NCBI GenBank assembly: GCA_030616165.1
Contig: JAUWXV010000067.1
Span: 1-15,427 of the forward strand
Length of the DNA: 15,427 nucleotides
Direction: 5' to 3'
DNA from: a bacterium
GTDB lineage: Bacteria > SM23-31 > JAUVVT01
Part shown: positions 8,101 through 13,079 of the stretch, one piece after another
Position numbering within the stretch: the first letter of the stretch is position 1
Layout: each line of letters begins with the position of its first letter
Program-made: the position numbers and the translations under genes
Notes under the pieces: model-generated
Seen by the model: only the letters and a program-made list of their open reading frames with translations
Database searches by the model: none
Told to the model about the DNA's origin: nothing

Positions 8101-10558
8101 CTATTCCCACTGGTATTAATTCATCAACAGGAAATTCAACAAAATAAGGGGCTTGATTAGGTGGTATTATTACTGTAAGAATGAAACTGGCTGTGGAAAT
8201 TTTTTCTTTATCAGTTACACTTACTTTTATATTATGTACCCCCACTTGCTCAAGATTGGGAGTCCATGTTATTTCGCCGCTTAATTGATCAATAGACATT
8301 CCTGCAGGATATTCATCTAATGAATACCTCACAGAATCCGGCGTCTCTAAATCTGTAGCTATAACTTTCTCTGTATATAATTCACCTACCTCTATAGTCG
8401 CATCCTTCGGAAAATATATTATAGTAGGTGGTGTGTTTAGTGGCATAACAGTCAATATAAAAGAACTATCTGTTTTTGTTATTACATCACTCACTCTCAC
8501 CGTGACTTCATTTGCCCCTTCCTGACCGACCACTGGTGTCCAAAGTAGATATACAGTCGTATCGGTAGAAAGAGAGGAAAAAGATTTTGGTAAAGAAGAT
8601 TGAGTACTAATTGTCATTCCTGTTGGAGCAGTTATTAATGAAATAGTCAACGTATCATTATCAATATCTTGAGCCCTTACAACACCGATATAATCATCTC
8701 CAACCATTATAGTATCATCTTTTGAAAAAGTTATAATAGTTGGCGGTTCAGTAATAAAAGGTGTGATTTCAATAGAAAAACTCACATCAGAGGTAGAAAG
8801 AATAACATTATTTCTTGACGCATCAACACTGCTTGAAGTTCTGTCACTAACATGAACTGTGACATTATACAAACCAACTTGAGGCGAACTCCATTCTATT
8901 AAACCTTCCGTACTAATGGTAATCCCTGGATTGGATGGTGAAACTGATATGGAATAAGAGAGGGGATTATCGTTAACATCTGAAGCCTGAACCTGAATCG
9001 GCTTAAATGCCTGACTAATCTGATATGAGACATTGTTTATGTCTGTAACTGATGGCGGAGTATTGGCAGTTACAGAAATATGAAATGCACCAGAAACATA
9101 ATGGTATGCACTCCCCTTACTGTAAACGCTAAATTGCGCAGTATTGTCACCCTCTTGACCTGGCAAAGGAGTCCATTTTATTTGAAGGGTTGAAGCTATA
9201 TCCAAACTAGTAGTAAAATTTGTCCATTCTCCTTTCTTACTATCATAAAGCCACATCCCGACTGGAGAAGTACACTCATACCTAAAATATTGTGTAAAAC
9301 CAGCATATTGTGGATTATACACCTTATCTGGGTCAAAAACTATTAATGTAAAATCTTGTTCTATACCTACTTTAGCTGTTAAAGGGGTAAATGATGTAAT
9401 TTCCTGTGGATTATCAACATTTGAAACGGAAAGAACAAAACTTTGAATATCACTCATAGCCGGAGTCCCATTATCTGTAACAATAACCTCCATAATACAT
9501 GATTTAACTTGAGTTGAGTCTGGCGTCCCGGATATTGTGGCAGTTAAGGGATTAAAACTTACCCAGCCAGGTTTTCCACTAATTATTGAACAAGATAGAA
9601 CGTCACCCGGATTGGGGTCATAAGCAGTAAATGTATGAGTAAAAGATTCTCCCTCGACGACACAACAACCCGCAGAAGATGTAAAATTTGGAGGACTGTT
9701 ACCAATTGTTGTCGAAGTAATTCGTCCACTGCTAACAGGAATAATACTGCCTTCGAGGAAGAAAAAATTTGATATACTTGTTTCTATATATCCACCAAAA
9801 GTTGCAACATCAAAATTTATATTAACCAGTACTCCACTGCCGGATAAAGGATTATCTCCCGCAGTGGCGACTCTTATAACCCCGGTGCTTATGACAGACA
9901 TTTGAGGTTGTTCAAATCCTGCGACCTCACTAATAGTTCCTGTAATCGATGCTGATGTGGGAGTTAAATAATTGGGATCATACGTTAAATCAAACTGATA
10001 TGAAGTCAATTGCATATCTGTTACATCAGTTACTGAAACAGGAATTGTCACTGAAGCAGGAGGGATTACATCTATATTTGAAGGAATAAATACAACCACA
10101 CTACCTATTGTGAAAGTTGCTATATTTGCCACAACTGCAGTAGGAGTACCCTGATTTAATATTAGCTCAGATATGCTTATATTAGAAGAACCACTCGTAT
10201 CACTACAAATACTAAAAATGACTTTAGTTAAAACACCACTTCCAGATAATGGACTACCGCCAGCCGCTGCAATTCTTAATACTCCGGGAGAAACAATATT
10301 AAAAGCAACTTGGAAATTGGAACTTATAGTTCCATATACATATGCCCCTATTGGCGTTAAATGGCTGGAATTATAATTTACTTTGTATTGATATGATTCA
10401 ATTTCCTGACCAGTAACATCATTTATATAAACAGGAACGGTCATTGTACCTTCTGGAATTCCTGTCACATTTAACGGTAAAGAAACACTTATTGATTGAC
10501 CAAATATATAAGAAGAAGATAATATAGTAAATACTAAAACAAATCTTAATATTTTCAT
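1850..10558 (-). CDS. Giant modular cell-surface protein with cohesin-like, Ig-like, TIG and FN3 modules and a T9SS sorting domain
   Basis: A 2902-residue secreted protein, probably a surface adhesin or scaffold; no enzymatic domain is visible. In order: signal peptide (1-21); two cohesin-like domains (22-155, 157-286); eight Ig/cadherin-like domains (288-1074) with repeated PTGM.I and I.WTP motifs; a TIG/IPT domain (1075-1160); thirteen FN3/purple-acid-phosphatase-N-like modules (1161-2509) with W.T.E.S.S.V.YG, YHYRV.S.D..G and D..PP linkers; an FN3 (2510-2602); a cysteine-rich module (2603-2709); a pre-C-terminal module starting IPVAIELITF (2710-2808); and a type IX secretion sorting domain (2810-2902) with NYPNPFNPTTNIKF, YNILGQEV and VSSGVYIY. 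GGAG lies a suitable distance before the ATG. It follows the dockerin protein by 105 nt, which suggests one operon. Ligand and function are unknown. Confidence 0.93.
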   Translation of the reverse strand: MKILRFVLVFTILSSSYIFGQSISVSLPLNVTGIPEGTMTVPVYINDVTGQEIESYQYKVNYNSSHLTPIGAYVYGTISSNFQVAFNIVSPGVLRIAAAGGSPLSGSGVLTKVIFSICSDTSGSSNISISELILNQGTPTAVVANIATFTIGSVVVFIPSNIDVIPPASVTIPVSVTDVTDMQLTSYQFDLTYDPNYLTPTSASITGTISEVAGFEQPQMSVISTGVIRVATAGDNPLSGSGVLVNINFDVATFGGYIETSISNFFFLEGSIIPVSSGRITSTTIGNSPPNFTSSAGCCVVEGESFTHTFTAYDPNPGDVLSCSIISGKPGWVSFNPLTATISGTPDSTQVKSCIMEVIVTDNGTPAMSDIQSFVLSVSNVDNPQEITSFTPLTAKVGIEQDFTLIVFDPDKVYNPQYAGFTQYFRYECTSPVGMWLYDSKKGEWTNFTTSLDIASTLQIKWTPLPGQEGDNTAQFSVYSKGSAYHYVSGAFHISVTANTPPSVTDINNVSYQISQAFKPIQVQASDVNDNPLSYSISVSPSNPGITISTEGLIEWSSPQVGLYNVTVHVSDRTSSSVDASRNNVILSTSDVSFSIEITPFITEPPTIITFSKDDTIMVGDDYIGVVRAQDIDNDTLTISLITAPTGMTISTQSSLPKSFSSLSTDTTVYLLWTPVVGQEGANEVTVRVSDVITKTDSSFILTVMPLNTPPTIIYFPKDATIEVGELYTEKVIATDLETPDSVRYSLDEYPAGMSIDQLSGEITWTPNLEQVGVHNIKVSVTDKEKISTASFILTVIIPPNQAPYFVEFPVDELIPVGIEYTSTVRAVDPEGLIIKYELISAPTGMVIDTTTGIIKWTPSLTQIGPHTISISASDGVNIIEGQYTINVFKVTDLKPFIVEFLADGEIGVGQEYIAEVKAYDPEKKPLTFSLTSPPTGMTIDSLSGLIEWIPDTVQLGTHTITVNISDKVNIVTRSFNLTVIAEPNQPPEIIVFPSDTTIKAETEYTGKITAIDIEGVSLTYFLVTYPIGMNINSVDGTISWTPDVSQIGIHDVKVGVTDGISKVEQSYVITVTAPPPKITSIYPSMGATDEDISITIYGDFFIEGAVVNIDTKSLENVILNADGALTGLLKAPVSEGIYDVKVMNPDGQFDILTEAYKAITPIEDEVFPNFVKGSPYNLKPTMTSAIIEWYTDEETKGYVEYGLSIDVFTKIDVPDFDYFHFVIIADLKEGTKYYYRVGAIDKSDNGPTIGKIDSFLTETEIDNIQPSITLFEPVTRNNSAIVKFNTKEDADALILYRVYESGATFTEVKSGKFEREHNILIENLTPSTKYEYRIKSTDPSANTSEKSIDVFGNMLIFETKAEADVTLPILESVRAENITDNSASIVWYTKESSSSIVEYGLTTIYDNVISVDIPPSPTKNEHIVELTNLISDTTYHYRVKSTDISGNSSPPSGDNLFKTRKTSDTKAPEFTVKPSVSGITISQATIYFETNEYSDTKVKYRVKSSISKAPQVEQYKEQFDKTLTKIHTIAIDGLSADTKYEYIVYTMDASRNEAFVSGLPFKTKKILDVTPPKIVPGGIPYVEDVKQNSVIIKWKTDEYSSGIMEYGLDLTYGSKKIGEPGEEHSVFLDELEAGKLYHYRVSSADQSGNIFIDIDRTFKTGIEKDITKPEITSPPLAKEVERNTATIEWETNEVSTSFVEFWTKDGVPEKQGSSDFVKKHKVKITGLSENTDYYYKVISMDNSPNKNTSVMDGLDSPLHTLVAEDITPPCLIPGGAPHDVDKDIYLSSEETFMASLTIEWITNEPSDSRVDYGIDINYGNFGYDGELVIKHSIFIDELLPDTIYHYRVTSIDANNNEFVAIDRTFRTLEKPDTEPPKATELPYVSNKTTNTALIEWSTDEDSDSYVNYWIVGEPENVMNEGYPDVMKIHKVLLTNLKPGTYYQYGISSTDVSANQNKLIMQGTDSPFRTLKEVVEKPLNIILGPDVSNVTTTTATIVWETDNIAISILEYSEVGSELVNTVRTSNYSFTQKFELTELKPNTEYKFSSSSVDKDGNEIKSKLVKSFRTLLETDVIPPKIIEGPIADIKDEVVSYYWVTHENSDSYVFYKVVGSEEAFSKKGSPDLVKEHNVIVTDLIPGTEYWFVVSSTDFNFNTIALFPVDYVGDSTLFKRSRTLKIAQPPGGTGRLKTEVSKDIISPEITYGPVISNITKNSASIKWSTDENSNSFVYYGLNGEYTLVKGTAFNVTGHEITLTNLETNETYNYKVASTDLSQNGPTFSEDLVFTTKEETDIVPPIIKEGPKIVSVTDNEATVLWKTDEPSDSYAEFGLDSTFGKLDTIYGPTLSTSLPKHVIEHKITMTNLLPDTIYHVRVASVDIAQNGPTYSEKLTFRTVDTPDLIPPSVIDSIQVISISDKSVTIKWVTDELSDSFVKYDSTKGLEKKLQLLKTGKSYAELLKNVVGSSKDVFEHIVTITELSPETEYTFQGGSIDKSNNKWESGLKKFTTLPEPDQTPPSKPQNLVIIPGSKALMLTWSPNIESDLAGYNVYKKIGNEFKEIYSQVIDTFFIDTGLENDSTYYYKITAVDKIKNESEFSIEKSGIPNISSIPTAPVGLSPINGTIVKTATPTLTIINSTTIRDICTYDFIVSTDSTFNTNVVIFITGCCEGDTTTCTTLKTPLEDLKKYYWRARACDGCFYSNWMETFNFTTGIPVAIELITFKASEFEGKVILSWETASEENNIGYVILRSDSKNGDFIVLTENYIKNNEDKTYKFIDENIESNKKYYYRLESIDINGMYSILETISIAIKSPKNYALYQNYPNPFNPTTNIKFDLPREENVTLKVYNILGQEVKTLIDRKMESGFHSIEWDGTNNFGIKVSSGVYIYQIRGGKFVQAKRMLFLR
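2432..2752 (-). other. Cysteine-rich Ig/FN3-like module of the giant protein
   Basis: Residues 2603-2709 contain Cys at 2641, 2664, 2665, 2672, 2692 and 2695, in GCCEGDTTTC and ACDGC contexts. The fold looks like an FN3/Ig sandwich (YDFIVSTDSTFN, YYWRARACDG). The adjacent FN3 array (1161-2602) has only one Cys (C1771), so this module is distinct and may be disulfide-stabilised. Confidence 0.6.
3032..7078 (-). repeat. Array of thirteen FN3/PAP-N-like protein modules
   Basis: Residues 1161-2509 of the giant protein divide into thirteen modules of about 97-121 residues, starting near 1161, 1262, 1364, 1464, 1568, 1665, 1765, 1872, 1975, 2072, 2193, 2291 and 2397. Most open with a D.TPP-type linker, carry (I)xW.T.E.SDS.V.YG near the middle, a (H).(V/I).(I/L)T.L turn, then YHYRV.S.D..GN, and close with F.T. 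They resemble the N-terminal domain of purple acid phosphatases and FN3. Modules 5-6 match modules 7-8 as a pair. Confidence 0.85.
7337..9697 (-). repeat. Array of eight Ig/cadherin-like protein modules
   Basis: Residues 288-1074 of the giant protein hold eight modules starting near 288, 383, 500, 603, 708, 800, 893 and 984. The last five are the most regular, about 91-104 residues each, with PP.I..FP.D..I.VG..Y...V.A.D.E, then (A/S)PTGM.ID..(T/S)G.I.WTP...Q.G.H.I.V...D. This is the He_PIG/cadherin-like pattern of bacterial surface proteins. The first module has Cys at 298, 299, 323 and 354. Confidence 0.82.
9701..10495 (-). other. Two tandem cohesin-like domains at the N-terminus of the giant protein
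   Basis: Residues 22-155 and 157-286. Both show the cohesin-fold sequence pattern: a VPV.(I/V).DVT opening strand, SYQ(Y/F)..(N/T)Y....LTP, a central GTIS strand, VIS.GV(L/I)R(I/V)A.AG..PLSGSGVL, then a hydrophobic strand (V.(I)F or I.F). The two copies are close to each other and clearly a duplication. Cohesins bind dockerins in cellulosomes, but this fold is also used as a general carbohydrate-binding or structural module. Binding is not proven by sequence. Confidence 0.75.
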
Positions 10559-10631
10559 TTGAATTCTCCATTATATTTATGGAAATAACTAAAAAATTTT
10601 CTGACTTGATAATTAAATTGTATAGAAGAGA

Positions 10632-10670
10632 GAAATAATTTTTACCCTTAATGAAATCGCAAATTATTTC
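10632..10670 (-). repeat. Perfect inverted repeat overlapping the stop codon of the dockerin gene
   Basis: GAAATAATTT and AAATTATTTC are perfect 10-bp complementary arms separated by 19 nt. The upstream arm (10670-10661 on the minus strand) contains the TAA stop of the dockerin protein gene. No U-tract follows (UCUCUUCU), so it is not a standard terminator. It could be a processing or attenuation hairpin between the two secreted-protein genes. Confidence 0.4.
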
Positions 10671-11983
10671 ACTATAACCATTTTTTTGCTTTGAACGAAA
10701 TCTCCAGCCTTCAATCTATAAATATATACACCTGAACTTACATTCATACCTTGATTATTCTTCCCATACCAACGTAATGTATGATAACCGGCTTCAAAAT
10801 CTTTCTCAAACGACCAAACTTCTTGACCCAAAACATTAAATATTCTAATCTCTACTATATTATTTTCTGGTATTCCAAATTTTATTCCTGTTTCCATATT
10901 AAAAGGATTAGGAAAATTTTGATACAAAACATAATAACGAGGAATTTGTGAACCCAATTTAAAAGCAGTTTCTTCCAACTCAACTAAATATTCATTTAAC
11001 ATCAATTTTTCACAATTTATTAAAGTCTCTTCTTTATTTTCCTCTTTCAAATCAAAAATTAAGTATATTACATCCCCAGTTAATTCAGTGGCATTAATTC
11101 CGGCTATTGCAAAATGTACGGCATCATTTAATACATTTTTTTGAGTAATCATTCCTGCAAAATTCTCAGCAAATTTTATATCTTTAAAATCAACAAACAA
11201 CGGATTAAAAGAATAAGAAGCCTCTAAAGAAAATATATTGGAAGCAACTATATTGATAGGAATCACCAATTGATTATCTTTCTCTTCTACAGTACCATAC
11301 ATTGCATTGGTAACCATAGGAGCAACTTTTTTTGGAACAACATTGCTTCCAGTGGGGAATTCATTTATTTTCTCAACAACATATTGTAAAATCAAACTGG
11401 CATCGTATGCGGTAATTATAGTATTATTACTAACATCCATAGCAGCCTCCATATTTGCTTGCGATAAAGCGGTAGAAGGTACTAATAAAACCACTTTTTT
11501 CAATACCTGTGCAGCGTCATAAGCCAATATTCTACCATCTCCAGTAACATCGCCATAAAGGTAATCAACCGAAATTGCTTTCACTGGAAAAGTAATAATA
11601 CCATTATCCAAAACAACTTTAATTACTTTAGCAGCTTCCATTGTATATTCATAACTGACAATGGGCTCAAAACGTAATTTTGCTGTAATTCCTGTTTCTT
11701 GAGAGATTGCACCTGAAGTTATCCCGATAATTTCAAAAGGTGGAGAATATGTTGTATTATCTAAGAAGCTAACAGAAGTTACACTTGTAGCATTACCTTG
11801 AACACCGGTTTTTATTATCAGGTCAACTGTATCAGCTAAAAGGACCAATGTTTTGAAAGGAAATTTTTTAATGTAACTTTCAGAAATTCCAGCTTCTGAA
11901 ACAGAAATAGTTTGTGAGAATGAAACATTCTTAAAATTAGTTAAAAAAACTAAAATGATAAAAAACACTAATTTCTTTTTCAT
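10664..11983 (-). CDS. Secreted dockerin protein with a cohesin-like domain and T9SS sorting domain
   Basis: 439 residues. A signal peptide (1-24, ending VSFSQ) is followed by an unassigned beta-rich domain (25-138). A dockerin-like pair of calcium-binding F-hands (143-206) comes next: loop one DVTGDGRILAYD (145-156) has all the expected ligand positions, while loop two DVSNNTIITAYD (183-194) has Asn at position 5 and lacks the usual Gly. A cohesin-like domain (about 225-342) carries TGDVIYLIFDL. The C-terminus (350-439) is a type IX secretion sorting domain with NFPNPFN, FNVLGQEV and VSSGVYIYRL, ending in Lys. A GAGG sits seven nt before the ATG. It is the first gene of the apparent unit with the giant cohesin-like protein. 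No catalytic domain is seen, so a structural or docking role is most likely; partner and ligand are not shown. Confidence 0.88.
   Translation of the reverse strand: MKKKLVFFIILVFLTNFKNVSFSQTISVSEAGISESYIKKFPFKTLVLLADTVDLIIKTGVQGNATSVTSVSFLDNTTYSPPFEIIGITSGAISQETGITAKLRFEPIVSYEYTMEAAKVIKVVLDNGIITFPVKAISVDYLYGDVTGDGRILAYDAAQVLKKVVLLVPSTALSQANMEAAMDVSNNTIITAYDASLILQYVVEKINEFPTGSNVVPKKVAPMVTNAMYGTVEEKDNQLVIPINIVASNIFSLEASYSFNPLFVDFKDIKFAENFAGMITQKNVLNDAVHFAIAGINATELTGDVIYLIFDLKEENKEETLINCEKLMLNEYLVELEETAFKLGSQIPRYYVLYQNFPNPFNMETGIKFGIPENNIVEIRIFNVLGQEVWSFEKDFEAGYHTLRWYGKNNQGMNVSSGVYIYRLKAGDFVQSKKMVIVK
10667..10936 (-). other. T9SS type A sorting domain of the dockerin protein
   Basis: Residues 350-439: YYVLYQNFPNPFNMETGIKF, then EIRIFNVLGQEVW, GYHTLRWYG, VSSGVYIYRLKAG and a basic end (KKMVIVK). 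It matches the end of the giant protein strand by strand, so both should be exported by the same type IX machinery. The FNP of the usual motif reads FNM here. Confidence 0.9.
11366..11557 (-). other. Dockerin-like module (two F-hand calcium loops)
   Basis: Residues 143-206. The first repeat GDVTGDGRILAYDAAQVLKK is followed 38 residues later by MDVSNNTIITAYDASLILQY. Each is an EF-hand-type loop plus one helix, with the paired A(Y)DA(A/S) signature of type I dockerins. The spacing and duplicated form are those of a dockerin, not a generic EF-hand protein. The second loop is less canonical. Confidence 0.82.
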
Positions 11984-12059
11984 GATTAAACCTCATTTGT
12001 TAGTTTAAATTTAAATTTTTCAATTACTCTTTATTAATATTTAACAGTTTAATTAATTT

Positions 12060-12072
12060 ATTATATATTATA
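12060..12072 (-). promoter_or_regulatory. Candidate -10 elements upstream of the dockerin protein gene
   Basis: Two TATAAT hexamers lie at 12072-12067 and 12065-12060 on the minus strand, about 80 nt before the ATG. Neither has a good -35 at the normal spacing; only TGGT precedes the first. The position suits a promoter for the surface-protein unit, but the match is partial. Confidence 0.3.
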
Positions 12073-12105
12073 ACCAGGTCATGATATTCTAATGTATTTC
12101 TAATT

Positions 12106-12192
12106 TTAATTGTGAAATCCTTTTTCTAATCCACCAATATTTTCAGCCTTAGTAAACCAATATCCCTCTTTAAATAAAATTCTAATAAAATA
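12106..12192 (-). pseudogene. Possible short coding remnant
   Basis: A minus-strand frame of 28 codons between two stops ends in LFKEGYWFTKAENIGGLEKG and a few more residues before TAA. Its composition (Trp, Gly, Tyr, charged residues) looks more protein-like than the surrounding A/T-rich sequence. It has no ATG and no recognisable family, and is too short to be a gene by itself. It may be the eroded end of a lost gene, or chance. Confidence 0.2.
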
Positions 12193-12268
12193 TTAATAAA
12201 ATTCCTCCTCATTACTAAAAATTAAAATATAATGAATATCCATTTACTACAAATAGAGTTTATTTATC

Positions 12269-12312
12269 ATGCTGAATCCTGTGCTGAACTTGATTCAGTA
12301 TTATTTCAGCAT
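12269..12312. repeat. Nested inverted-repeat element, copy 1
   Basis: Outer arms ATGCTGAA (12269-12276) and TTCAGCAT (12305-12312) enclose an inner hairpin CTGAA-CTTGA-TTCAG (12284-12298). Its 38-nt core (12272-12309) matches copy 2 at 36 of 38 positions, 75 nt away. It resembles the short CTGAACTTG...TTCAG palindromes dispersed between genes in Bacteroidota-related genomes. Confidence 0.8.
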
Positions 12313-12344
12313 CTAAGTAATTAATAAACAATAGATTCTGAAGT

Positions 12345-12386
12345 TCCTGAACCCTGTGCTGAACTTGATTCAGTATTGTTTCAGGA
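12345..12386. repeat. Nested inverted-repeat element, copy 2
   Basis: Outer arms TCCTGAA (12345-12351) and TTCAGGA (12380-12386) enclose the same inner hairpin as copy 1 (12359-12373). The outermost shared pair is C-G here but G-C in copy 1, so pairing is kept although both bases changed. The sequence continues TCAGAATGACA, a frequent tail of such elements. Confidence 0.8.
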
Positions 12387-13079
12387 TCAGAATGACAGCA
12401 CTCAGGATATTAAATACTTTTGTGAAGTAAGAAATCCAAATATATTTATATTTACAAAATATTATGAGTTTTCAAAATTTGCCAAAGCTTTGTTGATAAT
12501 TTGAAATATTAAAAGAGCGAGACTAATGATGTCAGTGTAGAATGTTATAAATACACAATTTATAAATAATACCTTAATTTTGACACTACTAAGATATTAT
12601 TTTAGTATGTGCAATATAATATATATTATAAACAATGTCAACTGTTTTTTTTAAAAAAACAATTATTTTTTAAAAAATATTTATTTTCATACCCATTATC
12701 GAAATATCAGGTACTTATAATACGCAAATATTTTTGCTTATATATCTTATAATATATTGTAATTAATAAACTTATTATTATTGATTAAAATATAACAATT
12801 TACGTGGTTATTCTTTTACAAAGGATTGAGATTTTAAAAGAATGGAATAAAAAGTAAGATTCTTTGCGGAAAGGAAAATTTAATGTTTTTTAGTACTCTA
12901 TATCAAAAATCAATCAATTTTTTTTCATAATAAAAATAATTTTTTCCAAGAAGCACCTTTTCCTATTCTGATAATTATTATAAAAAATCAACATTTCTTT
13001 TAAAACTTTTTAAGAACATTTGCAAACTCAATTTTATATAATTTTAATCTTTTTAATATGAAATAATCTTGAATTAATC

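Larger units (their letters stand above)
11984..13079. other. 1.1-kb AT-rich non-coding region
   Basis: No convincing complete gene is seen on either strand between the kinase stop and the dockerin-protein start. It holds two copies of a 38-nt inverted-repeat element (12269-12386), a possible short coding remnant on the minus strand (12106-12192), candidate -10 elements for the dockerin gene, a complementary T8/A7 run (12645-12659), and a plus-strand promoter-like TTGACA site (12580-12608) with no gene after it. The rest is low-complexity A/T. Confidence 0.75.

Noticed and set aside
10570-10575. TATAAT on the minus strand just before the giant gene
   Set aside because: It is immediately next to the Shine-Dalgarno, so transcription from it would start inside or after the ribosome binding site.
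11307-11522. 71-codon plus-strand frame opposite the dockerin module
   Set aside because: It is antisense to a clear dockerin coding region and has no supporting start context.
12126-12212. 28-residue minus-strand frame with ATG (MRRNFINILLEF...)
   Set aside because: It is short and low in complexity, and its AGGAGG lies inside the frame after the ATG, not in front of it. The overlapping frame at 12106-12192 looks more protein-like.
12271-12386. CRISPR array
   Set aside because: There are only two copies, each internally palindromic, with no further units or cas genes. They fit an interspersed palindromic element instead.
12580-12608. Plus-strand TTGACA, 17-nt spacer, TAGTAT, with a 6-bp TACTAA/TTAGTA inverted repeat
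   Set aside because: The -10 is only a 4/6 match and no gene or clear RNA structure with a terminator follows on the plus strand. Left as chance in AT-rich DNA.
12645-12676. T8/A7 and nearby T/A runs as a terminator for the kinase
   Set aside because: They are self-complementary but have no GC-containing stem, and lie about 400 nt past the kinase stop.
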